Shown here: one piece after another, positions 9,295 to 18,036 of the stretch | How positions within the stretch are numbered: position 1 is the stretch's first letter | Layout of the letters: each line of letters starts with the position of its first letter | Origin: Prevotella sp. | GTDB taxonomy: Bacteria; Bacteroidota; Bacteroidia; Bacteroidales; Bacteroidaceae | Assembly (NCBI GenBank): GCA_017847725.1 | Contig: JAGAXW010000006.1 | Location: 1-64,000 of the forward strand | Direction of reading: 5' to 3' | DNA: 64,000 nt | Position numbers and translations under genes: made by a program | Notes under the pieces: generated by a model | What the model saw: only the letters and a program-made list of their open reading frames with translations | Databases searched by the model: none | Told to the model about the DNA's origin: nothing

Positions 9295-11151
9295 CTACTT
9301 CGCGGCATACCAATCGTTGATGATGCTGCTCAGCCTGTCGAGATTATAGAACTCCGTGTAGTTGGGGTATCCGTCTATTGGGGTGCCCAGGGCAATAGAC
9401 ACGTGGGGGTCGATGCCGCCGTCGATGTTCCGCCACTGGTTGTCCGTCAGACGGGCACGTGAGCTCGATATCTGGTACTGCAGTCCCCCTGGGGTGCAGA
9501 AATACTGTACGGCACAGGCACCGCCGCCACTCTTCTCTCCAATGATAGGATAGTCCAAGTCCTTCATCAGCGATGAGAACAAGTTGCCGCAGGAGAAAGA
9601 GCGCTCGCTGGTGAGCACGGCAACGTTGAGGTTGTAGTTCACCTCCCGGTCCTTCTCATCCCATTTGCCGTCAAAGTTGCGGTCTACGGCATAGCGAATT
9701 GCCTGCCGCTGGCCGGTAAGGACATTCTCGGAGAAGAATTCAGACTTGTCGGCGACGAGCGATGTCACAGCCATCACCACATCGAGGGAGCCGCCGGGAT
9801 TGTTGGTCACGTCGATGACGAAATTCTTGACCTCCGGGTCCTCGTCAGCACGTTTGAGCGCATCGAGGATGATGACAAGTTCGCCAGTTGTCCTTGGCAA
9901 AACGGTTGGCATGGGTGCCCGACCGGCATAGTAGGCCTCCCACCCGTTGAGGTCGGTGGGTCCGAACTGGTCGAGTATGCAGAAGGCGGTATCGCCCTTC
10001 TTCCTGTAGTAGAGTTCGCCGGGTAGGGCAGTTTTCCGCTGTGCAATCCTTGCAAACATCCGCATAAATCTGGGAAGACGACTTTTCGTCCATTCGTCAA
10101 TCATCATTTTGAGTTCCTTGTGTTCCTCCCCGACCTGCTTATACTTGTCCGGCATGGTAGTGCTGATACCTTGATCTGTGTTTACGAGGTCGAGCATGGG
10201 CCCAATCCTCGTGTGACCTCCGTCTTCGAAGAAAGGCTGCAAGGCACTCATGCCATACAGGTATTCTGCCATGTCGGTAGACTGTAGCAGTTGCTTGATT
10301 TCCTTGCCGTGCTGGATTTCGTCAAGGGTGGCGTCGAGCCCTTTAGAATGGAGACTGTTCTCTATGGCAGCACGTCCTGGTTTGCCGTAGAAATGGTCGG
10401 CGACGAAACACAGTTCACCATATTCGTAGGCAGCCTGCTCTGGTGTGCGCGTCATATGGTTCATGGCTGTTTCGACGAATTTCGGGTCGATATCAACGAT
10501 TTGGGAGTTCGCATTACTGGTGACGAAAAACACCCGTTCGCCGTTGAAGGCAGCCAAATGGTAATAGATGTCGCTGTACATGTCGGAGAGGGTGGCGAAG
10601 GGGAAGTAGACGGTCTGCCCGTTGCCGCGCAGGTCGATGCCGTACTTCTTGAAGTCGAAGCTGACGGTGGCCGTGGCGGGTGTCAGTGCCATGGATTCGT
10701 AGTGGAGGTAGGGTGAACCATCCCAGTAGACGTTTGCCATGCCAGGCCATAGCTGGGTCATCTGGTTGGTGAAGTCCATATAGTTGTCAGAGACAAACGT
10801 CTCCGCTGCAGTGTTCACCACGGCCGTCCCCATGCCATTGTCGAGCTGATAGAGGCCGTCGCCAATTTTCTGAACCTTCACGGTGCTGCCGGGCAGGACA
10901 ATCTTCTGGAAGTCGGCCACTGAGATGTAGGCTACGCCGGGCTTGTCGTCATAGTAGCGGATGTCGACGGTGCCGCTGTCAGTACCGCCCCGGCTGACAG
11001 GAGCCTGGATGGTGGTGTGTGGCTGTTCCTCCTCGGTAGGGTCCGGCTGAGAGTCGACAGGAGGGTCGAGGGTATCGGTACACGCGGTAAACACGAGACA
11101 GAACAGGGGGATGGCAATGGCCTGCAGGTTGATGTCTCTTGTCGTTTTCAT
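9295..11151 (-). CDS. S41 family (C-terminal processing protease-like) lipoprotein
   Basis: From the ATG at 11151 the 618-aa protein begins with a lipoprotein signal peptide, MKTTRDINLQAIAIPLFCLVFTAC, with Cys as lipid anchor. The longer reading from 11181 would add ten residues before it. The C-terminal half is a tail-specific protease fold, with FVIDVTNNPGGSLDVVMAV and SERSFSCGNLFSSL (putative nucleophile Ser in FSCG), then GEKSGGGACAV. No PDZ domain is obvious. It probably acts on peptides at the cell envelope. The catalytic Lys was not assigned with certainty. Confidence 0.8.
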   Translation of the reverse strand: MKTTRDINLQAIAIPLFCLVFTACTDTLDPPVDSQPDPTEEEQPHTTIQAPVSRGGTDSGTVDIRYYDDKPGVAYISVADFQKIVLPGSTVKVQKIGDGLYQLDNGMGTAVVNTAAETFVSDNYMDFTNQMTQLWPGMANVYWDGSPYLHYESMALTPATATVSFDFKKYGIDLRGNGQTVYFPFATLSDMYSDIYYHLAAFNGERVFFVTSNANSQIVDIDPKFVETAMNHMTRTPEQAAYEYGELCFVADHFYGKPGRAAIENSLHSKGLDATLDEIQHGKEIKQLLQSTDMAEYLYGMSALQPFFEDGGHTRIGPMLDLVNTDQGISTTMPDKYKQVGEEHKELKMMIDEWTKSRLPRFMRMFARIAQRKTALPGELYYRKKGDTAFCILDQFGPTDLNGWEAYYAGRAPMPTVLPRTTGELVIILDALKRADEDPEVKNFVIDVTNNPGGSLDVVMAVTSLVADKSEFFSENVLTGQRQAIRYAVDRNFDGKWDEKDREVNYNLNVAVLTSERSFSCGNLFSSLMKDLDYPIIGEKSGGGACAVQYFCTPGGLQYQISSSRARLTDNQWRNIDGGIDPHVSIALGTPIDGYPNYTEFYNLDRLSSIINDWYAAK

Positions 11152-11193
11152 TATCTCGTTTATTTTAGTATGGATTGTCAAGTCTGTATATAG

Positions 11194-12855
11194 CTAATAT
11201 TCGAACGACGAGCCGCCGAGGAATTCGCGGAGCAGCGACGTAGGTGGAATCTGGTCTTCCTGTATCGGCTTGATGTACCGCAAGAATTTCAGTAGTCGGT
11301 AAGCTTCGGCATGCTCGTCACAGTTCTCATACACCTGTTCGAGCAGCGGCTCGGCCTGCCGCTTGATGACGGCCAGTTCGAAGAGCATGGCAGTATTGAA
11401 CATGGCGTCGGCATTCTCCTGATAGGGGAATATCCAGCGGTTTTCGCCCTTGCGCACGCTGGGCCAGCGCCGGATGCTCTCCTGAGCCGACACACCACGG
11501 TATTTATAGTCGCGGATGATTCTGCGCAGCAGGCGGTTGTCGGTAGTCGGGACATAGTTGTGCGAGTCGAGCAGGATGGTGGTCAGTGCCGATGCGTAGA
11601 TACGGAATATCTGCTCGTTGGGAATATCGCCGGTCAGTTCAGGATTCAAGGCATGGATGCCCTCCACTACCAGGATCTCATTGCCCTGTAGGCGCAGTTT
11701 CTTGCCACTGCGCTCGGCCCTGCCCTTCTGGAAGTTATAGCGTGGCAGCTCCACCTCCTCGCCGCGGAACAGTGCGTTCATCTGTTCGTTGAGCAGGGGG
11801 ATATTCAGAGCATGCAGGTGCTCGAAGTCGTAGTCGCCATGCTCGTCGCGCGGAGTTTTCTCGCGGTCCAGGAAATAGTCGTCGAGTGAGATGCCGACAG
11901 GCTTCAGCCCGTTGACAGCCAGCTGCACAGACAGGCGCTTGCAGGTGGTTGTCTTACCGCTACTGCTCGGCCCTGCTATCAGCACCAGTTTGATGCCCTT
12001 GCGGTGGGCTATCTCGTCGGCTATCTGGGCAATCTTCTTCTCCTGCAGGGCCTCACTCATCTGTATAAGCTGCGAGGTGTAGCCCTTGTCTATCGCCTCG
12101 TTGAGGTCGCCCACGGTGCGCAGCCCCAGCAGGTCCTGCCAGCGGTGATGCTCCTTGAATATCTCAAACATCTTGTCCTGGCGGACGAACGGTCCGAGCT
12201 TTGAAGGATCCGTACGTGAGGGGATGCGCAGCAGCACGCCGTCGTAGTAATACTCCAGTCCGAAAAGGTGCAGCTCCGACGTGTTGGTCAGCAGCGTACC
12301 GTAATAGTAGTCCTTGTAGCCGTCCAGGTCGTAGTAGGTGGAATAGAGACGCCCGCTGTTCTGCAGCAGTTTCACCTTCGACAGGCTGCCCATCTGCGTG
12401 AACATCTCGATGGTCTCGGCCGTTGTGGCCTCATAGCGGTGTATCGGCAACTTGGCATCTATCAGCTGCTGCATGCGCTCGCGCAGCAGCGTCACATCGT
12501 CGGGTGTCACGTGCCGTCCGAGCTGCAGGTCGACATAGTAGCCGTTCGACACGGGGATGTCGATGACCACCTTACAGTCCGCCCACAGTTCGTGGGCAGC
12601 CTTACATAATATAAAGAATAACGTGCGCGTATACGCGCGCAAACCACTTGCTGAATGTAGGTCGAGAAATTCGATATCTTTCTGCTTGTACACCCTATAG
12701 TGCATTCCCTCCACCTTGTTATTGACTTTGGCGCTCACCGGACCGTACTCCATTTCAAGCCCCAAAAGAGAAAATATTTCAGAAAGTGTGCTTCCGATGC
12801 TGATATTTAAACTTTTATTATTATTTTTGCAACGGATTTTTGTTTGTTGTTCCAT
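11194..12855 (-). CDS. Nucleoside kinase (uridine kinase-like, TGS-type N-terminus)
   Basis: The 553-aa protein combines a TGS/ThrRS-editing-like N-terminal half with a P-loop kinase domain carrying IAGPSSSGKTTTCKRL near residue 296. Downstream are SLDDYFLDREKTPRDEHGDYDFE and VVEGIHALNPEL, typical of uridine kinase/phosphoribulokinase folds. Family members phosphorylate nucleosides for salvage. This long architecture is common in Bacteroidota and Clostridia. The exact nucleoside is not determinable here. Confidence 0.85.
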   Translation of the reverse strand: MEQQTKIRCKNNNKSLNISIGSTLSEIFSLLGLEMEYGPVSAKVNNKVEGMHYRVYKQKDIEFLDLHSASGLRAYTRTLFFILCKAAHELWADCKVVIDIPVSNGYYVDLQLGRHVTPDDVTLLRERMQQLIDAKLPIHRYEATTAETIEMFTQMGSLSKVKLLQNSGRLYSTYYDLDGYKDYYYGTLLTNTSELHLFGLEYYYDGVLLRIPSRTDPSKLGPFVRQDKMFEIFKEHHRWQDLLGLRTVGDLNEAIDKGYTSQLIQMSEALQEKKIAQIADEIAHRKGIKLVLIAGPSSSGKTTTCKRLSVQLAVNGLKPVGISLDDYFLDREKTPRDEHGDYDFEHLHALNIPLLNEQMNALFRGEEVELPRYNFQKGRAERSGKKLRLQGNEILVVEGIHALNPELTGDIPNEQIFRIYASALTTILLDSHNYVPTTDNRLLRRIIRDYKYRGVSAQESIRRWPSVRKGENRWIFPYQENADAMFNTAMLFELAVIKRQAEPLLEQVYENCDEHAEAYRLLKFLRYIKPIQEDQIPPTSLLREFLGGSSFEY

Positions 12856-12879
12856 CGGCTTTCAAATTGATTGGTGTGG

Positions 12880-12887
12880 CAAAGGTA
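12880..12887 (-). promoter_or_regulatory. Nucleoside kinase promoter -7 box
   Basis: Minus-strand TACCTTTG lies 25 bases upstream of the kinase start. The -33 region is weak (CTTG at 17 nt). Confidence 0.5.
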
Positions 12888-12929
12888 CAAAGAATAATAT
12901 AAAACAAGAAATAAAAAACAGGAATTTCT

Positions 12930-14678
12930 ATGTCAATCTGGGTATTTTTTACGCTTCTAGGGTCGCTGGCACTCTTGATGTTCGGCATGAAGACAATGAG
13001 TGAGGCCCTGCAGAAAATGGCCGGTCCCCAACTGCGCCATGTATTAGGTGCGATGACGACCAACCGCTTCACCGGGATGCTGACAGGTATGCTGGTCACC
13101 GCCAGCGTGCAGTCGTCGACGGCCACGACCGTGATGACCGTATCGTTCGTCAACGCCGGACTGCTCACCCTGGCACAGGCCATCTCCGTCATCATGGGTG
13201 CCAACATCGGCACCACGCTGACGGCGTGGATTATGTCGGCAGGTATGTCGTTCGACATCAGTAACTTGTCCTATCCAGCCTTCTTCATAGGCATCATCCT
13301 CATCTACCAGAAGCGCTACCGCTACATTGGCGACTTCCTGTTCGGCATCGCCTTCCTCATCTTTGCGCTGGCCACGCTGCGCGTCACGGGCCAGAACCTG
13401 CATTTGGGCGAGAACGAGGCCGTGCTCAACTTCTTCAGGTCGTTCGACCCCGACTCCTTTGTCACCACGCTGTCATTCCTGCTGCTGGGCGGCATACTGA
13501 CCTTCTGCGTGCAGTCGTCGGCAGCCGTCATGGCCATCACCATGATTCTGTGCTCCAGCGGTGCCCTGCCCATTTATCAGGGTATCGCCCTGGTGATGGG
13601 TGAGAACATCGGCACCACCGTCACGTCCAACCTCGCCGCCATGTCGGCCAACACCCAGGCGCGCCGCGCAGCCCTTGCCCACATGTTCTTCAACGTTTTC
13701 GGCGTCGTCTGGATACTCTTCGTCTTCCGCCCGTTTGTCGACATGGTATGCGGCTGGGTAGGCTACGACGTCGACATGGTCAAGGAGACGGCAGGCACGG
13801 CAGCCTTCCTGGCCAACGCCGCCAAACTCAGCTTTGTGCTGGCCGCCTTCCACACGGCCTTCAACGTTGCCAACACCGGCATTCTGATATGGTTCATCCC
13901 GCAGATAGAGAAGTTCGTCTGCTGGGTCATCAAGTCCAAGAAGGTCGACGAGGAAGAGGACTTCCGCCTGCACTTCATCACCGCCGGCTTCATGAAGACT
14001 CCCGAGCTCTCCGTCCTCGAGGCGCAGAAGGAGATTCAGTCGTTTGCCAGCCGTATGCAGCGCATGTTCACCATGGTGCGCGAACTGCTGACTCTCTCGA
14101 GCAGCAACACCAACAAGAAGGACAACCAGGCCGGCGACTTCAACAAGCTGTTCACGCGCATTGAGAAGTACGAGGGCATCAGCGACAACATGGAGCTAGA
14201 GATTGCCAAGTACCTCGACTCGGTCAGCGACGCCCACCTGTCTGACGATACCAAGGCCAAGATTCGCGCCATGCTGCGTGAGATTTCCGAGCTGGAGAGT
14301 ATCGGCGACGCCTGCTACAACATGGCCCGCACCATCTCGCGCAAGTACAACGGCAAGCAAGACCACTTCGTCGACAAGCAGTACGACCACCTGCACCAGA
14401 TGATGGAGCTCACCGACCAGTCGCTCTCCGAGATGAACCGCCTGCTGGGAGGCCGCAAGGAGAGCTACGACATCAACCGCACGTTCAACATCGAGAACGA
14501 AATCAACAACTACCGCACCCAGCTGAAGTCGCAGAACATCAACGACATCAACAACCATGAGTACACCTATGCCGTGGGTACCATCTACATGGACCTCATC
14601 AACGAGTGCGAGAAGCTGGGCGACTATGTCGTCAACGTCGTAGAGGCCCGCATGGGTATCCGCCAGAAAGAAGGATAA
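12930..14678 (+). CDS. Na/Pi cotransporter family protein with PhoU-like C-terminus
   Basis: The 582-aa membrane protein has the two inverted Na/Pi-cotransporter repeats with their QSS signatures (TASVQSSTATTVMT near residue 55 and FCVQSSAAVMAITM near 190). GANIGTTLTAW and GENIGTTVTSN accompany them. After about residue 345 a cytoplasmic helical PhoU-like domain follows. It imports phosphate with sodium, or regulates phosphate balance. It is divergent from the nucleoside kinase, separated by 74 bp. Confidence 0.92.
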   Translation: MSIWVFFTLLGSLALLMFGMKTMSEALQKMAGPQLRHVLGAMTTNRFTGMLTGMLVTASVQSSTATTVMTVSFVNAGLLTLAQAISVIMGANIGTTLTAWIMSAGMSFDISNLSYPAFFIGIILIYQKRYRYIGDFLFGIAFLIFALATLRVTGQNLHLGENEAVLNFFRSFDPDSFVTTLSFLLLGGILTFCVQSSAAVMAITMILCSSGALPIYQGIALVMGENIGTTVTSNLAAMSANTQARRAALAHMFFNVFGVVWILFVFRPFVDMVCGWVGYDVDMVKETAGTAAFLANAAKLSFVLAAFHTAFNVANTGILIWFIPQIEKFVCWVIKSKKVDEEEDFRLHFITAGFMKTPELSVLEAQKEIQSFASRMQRMFTMVRELLTLSSSNTNKKDNQAGDFNKLFTRIEKYEGISDNMELEIAKYLDSVSDAHLSDDTKAKIRAMLREISELESIGDACYNMARTISRKYNGKQDHFVDKQYDHLHQMMELTDQSLSEMNRLLGGRKESYDINRTFNIENEINNYRTQLKSQNINDINNHEYTYAVGTIYMDLINECEKLGDYVVNVVEARMGIRQKEG

Positions 14679-14720
14679 TTATTTTTACCGAAAAATAATA
14701 TTTATTTGGAAAAAATTTCT

Positions 14721-14728
14721 TAAATTTG
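14721..14728 (+). promoter_or_regulatory. TonB receptor promoter -7 box
   Basis: TAAATTTG matches TAnnTTTG and lies 20 bases before the receptor start. No TTTG is found at normal spacing; the nearest is only 12 nt away. Confidence 0.45.
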
Positions 14729-14748
14729 CAGCCAGTAATAAATTAATC

Positions 14749-17700
14749 ATGATTGATATGCGAAAAATCTTTTTCTTAATGGCTATCATGTTGACCGCTG
14801 CGCTCACCATGACGGCACAGGTAACCACCTCCGCCCTCAGCGGCAAGGTGACCATGCAAGACACAAAAGAGGAGGTGATAGGCGCCACCATCCAGGCTGT
14901 CCATGAACCCTCCGGCACACGCTACGCCGGCGTCACCAACACCAGCGGACGCTTCTCTATCCAGGGTATGCGCAACGGTGGTCCGTACACCATCACCGTC
15001 AGCTACATCGGCTACCAGACAAAGACCTTCAAGAACATCAACCTCGAGCTGGGCGAGACCTACAGCCTGCCCGTATGGCTCTCCGAGGATGCCAACGAGC
15101 TCAGCGAGGTTGTAGTCAGCGGCAAGGCCTCCAAGTTTGCCGGCGACAAGATGGGTGCCTCCACCAACATCAACAGCCGCACCATTCAGGAGATGCCCAC
15201 CATCAGCCGCAGCATCACCGATATCACCAGGCTCTCACCCTATGCCAACGGCATGAGCTTTGCCGGTGCCAACGGCCGCATGTCCAACTTCACCCTCGAC
15301 GGTGCCAACCTGAACAACAACTTCGGACTGTCGTCTGGTCTGCCTGGTGGCGGCACTCCCGTATCGCTCGACGCCATCGACGAGATACAGGTGGTCATCA
15401 CCCCCTACGACGTGCGCCAGACCAACTTCATCGGAGGTGGCATCAACGCCGTCACCAAGTCGGGTACCAACACCTTCAAGGGTACGGCCTACGTCTATCA
15501 TAACAACGAGAACATGCGCGGCAACCGCGTGGACAATCAGGAACTGGCAGAGCGCACCGAAGACCGCAAGACCACCTACGGCTTCACGCTGGGCGGCCCC
15601 ATCATCAAGAACAAACTGTTCTTCTTCGCCAACTTCGAGCGCTCGGTCATCCCCTCGACCGTCACCAAGTGGCGTGGCTCAACCGACGGTGTCGCCAACC
15701 CCGAGAAAAATATCTCACGCACCACGCTGAGCGACCTGGCCGCCGTGTCTCAGTTCGTGAAGAACGAGTACGGCTACGACACCGGCTCGTGGACCGACTT
15801 CCCCGCCGACGAGAGCAACACCAAGTATCTGGCACGCATCGACTGGAACATCAACGACGACCACCACTTGGCCGTGCGCTTCAACCACACCACCAACACC
15901 CAGTGGAATGCGCCCAGCCCCGTATCCAACGACTTCGGCAAGTCGTGGAACTTCAACACCGAAGGCCACTTCTCGCAGTCGTCGATGGGCTATGCCAACA
16001 CGTTCTACAAGGCAGAGAAGAACGTCACCACCGTCTCGGCCAGCCTGAACAGCCGCTTCAACAAGGTCTTCAGCAACGAACTGCTGTTCACCTATTCTAA
16101 CATGGACGACCCCATCCGCGACAGCAATTCCGCAGCATTCCCCTTCGTACAGATTCTGGCTCCCAACGCCAACAACGAGTTGCGCCCCTACCTCTCGCTG
16201 GGCTACGAGCTCTTCACCTGGAAGAACAGCGTGAAGAACAAGATTACCACCATCATGGATAACGCCACCTTCGACCTCGGCGCCCACAAGGTGATGGCCG
16301 GTTTGAGCTTCGAGCACCAGTATGCCCTCAACTCGTTCAACCGCAATGGTACGGGTGCCTACCTCTACAACAGTATAGCAGACTTCATGAGCGGTGCCGC
16401 ACCCGAGGAGGTTGCACTGACATGGGGCTACAACGGCAATGGCGACCCGAAGGACAAGGTGACCTTCAACCAGCTGGGACTCTACCTCCAGGACGAATGG
16501 AGCATCCGCGAGAACTTCAAGCTGTCGGCAGGCATCCGCTTCGACCTCCTCTCCTTCGACAACGACGACCTCATGGCCAATAACAAGATTGACGCAATTG
16601 ACTTCGAGGGTCGCCACCTGACCACCGGCGAGTGGCCCAAGAGCCGCGTACAGATATCGCCGCGCGTCGGCTTCACCTGGGACGTCTTCCACGACAAGTC
16701 GCTCAAGGTGCGTGGCGGCACGGGACTCTTCGCTGGCCGCATGCCGCTGGTGTTCTTCACCAACATGCCCGGCAACACCGGTATGTCGAAGTACCAGTTC
16801 CGTAGCGACCGCAGCGCTGCCCGCACTGAAGTGCTTAACTCTTTCAAGGGCGGAATGGTGACCGATGCCACTCTCATGCGCGACATCATTGCCTCGGTAG
16901 ACCCCGCAGCCAAGACTTTCATCACGCCTGATGATGGTGCGCTGCCCGGTACCATCGCTGCCGTCGACCCCGACTTCAAGATGCCGCAGGTGTGGAAGAG
17001 CAGCATCGCCGTCGACTACAACGTCCCCGTATCCTTCCCCCTGTCTGTCACGGGTGAGTTCACCGTCACCAAGCAGCTGCAGGACGTCATGATAGAGAAC
17101 TGGGACATCAAGAGCGACAACTCGCAGTGGGCACGCATGAACAGCGCCGACAACCGCATCATCTACCCCTCCGACTACCGCATCAACAACAAAGACACCT
17201 ACGTGCTGACCAACACCACCAAGGGCTACGGATGGACAGCCAACGTGACCGTCAACGCAGAGCCCATCAAGAACCTGCGTGCCATGGTGTCCTACACCCA
17301 CACCTTCAACAAGGCCGTGTCCAGCCTGCCCGGCTCTAACGCCAGCTCGGTGGTCAATGCCATATACTCCGTCAACGGTCCGCGCTTTGCCACTGCACAG
17401 CCTTCGGGCTTTGTCATCCCCGACCGCATCATCGGCAGCCTGACCTACAGTCTGAAGTACGACCACTTCACCCTCTTCTATGAGGGCTACCGCCCGACGG
17501 GCAACACCTATTACTACTCCAACGATGTCAACTTCGACGGACTGTCCAACGACCTCATCTACATTCCGCGCGACGACAGCGAAATCAAGTTCGCCAGCGA
17601 CAACGACCGCTATGCCTTCTGGGACTTTGTAGAGCAGGACGACTATCTGAAGAACCACAAGGGCGAGTATGCCGAGGCCTTCGCCGTACACGCTCCCTTC

Positions 17701-18027
17701 GTCAACCGCTTTGACTTCCGCTGGGCACACGACTTCAACCTGAAGGTGGGCAAGACTTTCCACAAGCTGCAGCTCAGCGCCGACATCCAGAACATCGGCA
17801 ACCTGTTCAGCTCGCACTGGGGTGTCGAGAAGGGCATGAGCACCACGGCCAACGGCGGCCAGATACTGCGCCTCACCAACGGCAACGACGTGAAGAAGGG
17901 AGCCACTCCCATCTACGCCTTCAACAAGAACACCGACGGCTCTGCCATCACCAAGACATGGGACTACATCCACTCCACGTCACAGTGCTGGCGCCTGCAG
18001 GTAGGTGTGAAATACTTCTTCAACTAA
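14749..18027 (+). CDS. TonB-dependent outer membrane receptor, Oar-like
   Basis: The 1092-aa protein has a signal peptide (MRKIFFLMAIMLTAALTMTAQ, from the second Met at 14758). A carboxypeptidase-regulatory-like Ig domain follows (about 27-110, GKVTMQDTKEEVIGATI), then the plug (about 120-240) with NFTLDGANLNN and GGGINAVTKSGTN, and a long beta-barrel ending in VGVKYFFN with terminal aromatic residues. The architecture resembles Myxococcus Oar and Bacteroidota peptide or protein receptors rather than SusC. No SusD partner is adjacent. The M16 peptidase 9 nt downstream suggests uptake and digestion of a peptide substrate. Confidence 0.9.
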   Translation: MIDMRKIFFLMAIMLTAALTMTAQVTTSALSGKVTMQDTKEEVIGATIQAVHEPSGTRYAGVTNTSGRFSIQGMRNGGPYTITVSYIGYQTKTFKNINLELGETYSLPVWLSEDANELSEVVVSGKASKFAGDKMGASTNINSRTIQEMPTISRSITDITRLSPYANGMSFAGANGRMSNFTLDGANLNNNFGLSSGLPGGGTPVSLDAIDEIQVVITPYDVRQTNFIGGGINAVTKSGTNTFKGTAYVYHNNENMRGNRVDNQELAERTEDRKTTYGFTLGGPIIKNKLFFFANFERSVIPSTVTKWRGSTDGVANPEKNISRTTLSDLAAVSQFVKNEYGYDTGSWTDFPADESNTKYLARIDWNINDDHHLAVRFNHTTNTQWNAPSPVSNDFGKSWNFNTEGHFSQSSMGYANTFYKAEKNVTTVSASLNSRFNKVFSNELLFTYSNMDDPIRDSNSAAFPFVQILAPNANNELRPYLSLGYELFTWKNSVKNKITTIMDNATFDLGAHKVMAGLSFEHQYALNSFNRNGTGAYLYNSIADFMSGAAPEEVALTWGYNGNGDPKDKVTFNQLGLYLQDEWSIRENFKLSAGIRFDLLSFDNDDLMANNKIDAIDFEGRHLTTGEWPKSRVQISPRVGFTWDVFHDKSLKVRGGTGLFAGRMPLVFFTNMPGNTGMSKYQFRSDRSAARTEVLNSFKGGMVTDATLMRDIIASVDPAAKTFITPDDGALPGTIAAVDPDFKMPQVWKSSIAVDYNVPVSFPLSVTGEFTVTKQLQDVMIENWDIKSDNSQWARMNSADNRIIYPSDYRINNKDTYVLTNTTKGYGWTANVTVNAEPIKNLRAMVSYTHTFNKAVSSLPGSNASSVVNAIYSVNGPRFATAQPSGFVIPDRIIGSLTYSLKYDHFTLFYEGYRPTGNTYYYSNDVNFDGLSNDLIYIPRDDSEIKFASDNDRYAFWDFVEQDDYLKNHKGEYAEAFAVHAPFVNRFDFRWAHDFNLKVGKTFHKLQLSADIQNIGNLFSSHWGVEKGMSTTANGGQILRLTNGNDVKKGATPIYAFNKNTDGSAITKTWDYIHSTSQCWRLQVGVKYFFN

Positions 18028-18036
18028 AACACAACC

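Noticed and set aside
15715-17973. 752-codon open frame antisense to the TonB receptor
   Set aside because: It is a shadow of the GC-rich third positions of the receptor gene. Its product is a Val/Gly/His-rich string with no motif, and the receptor on the other strand has clear domains.
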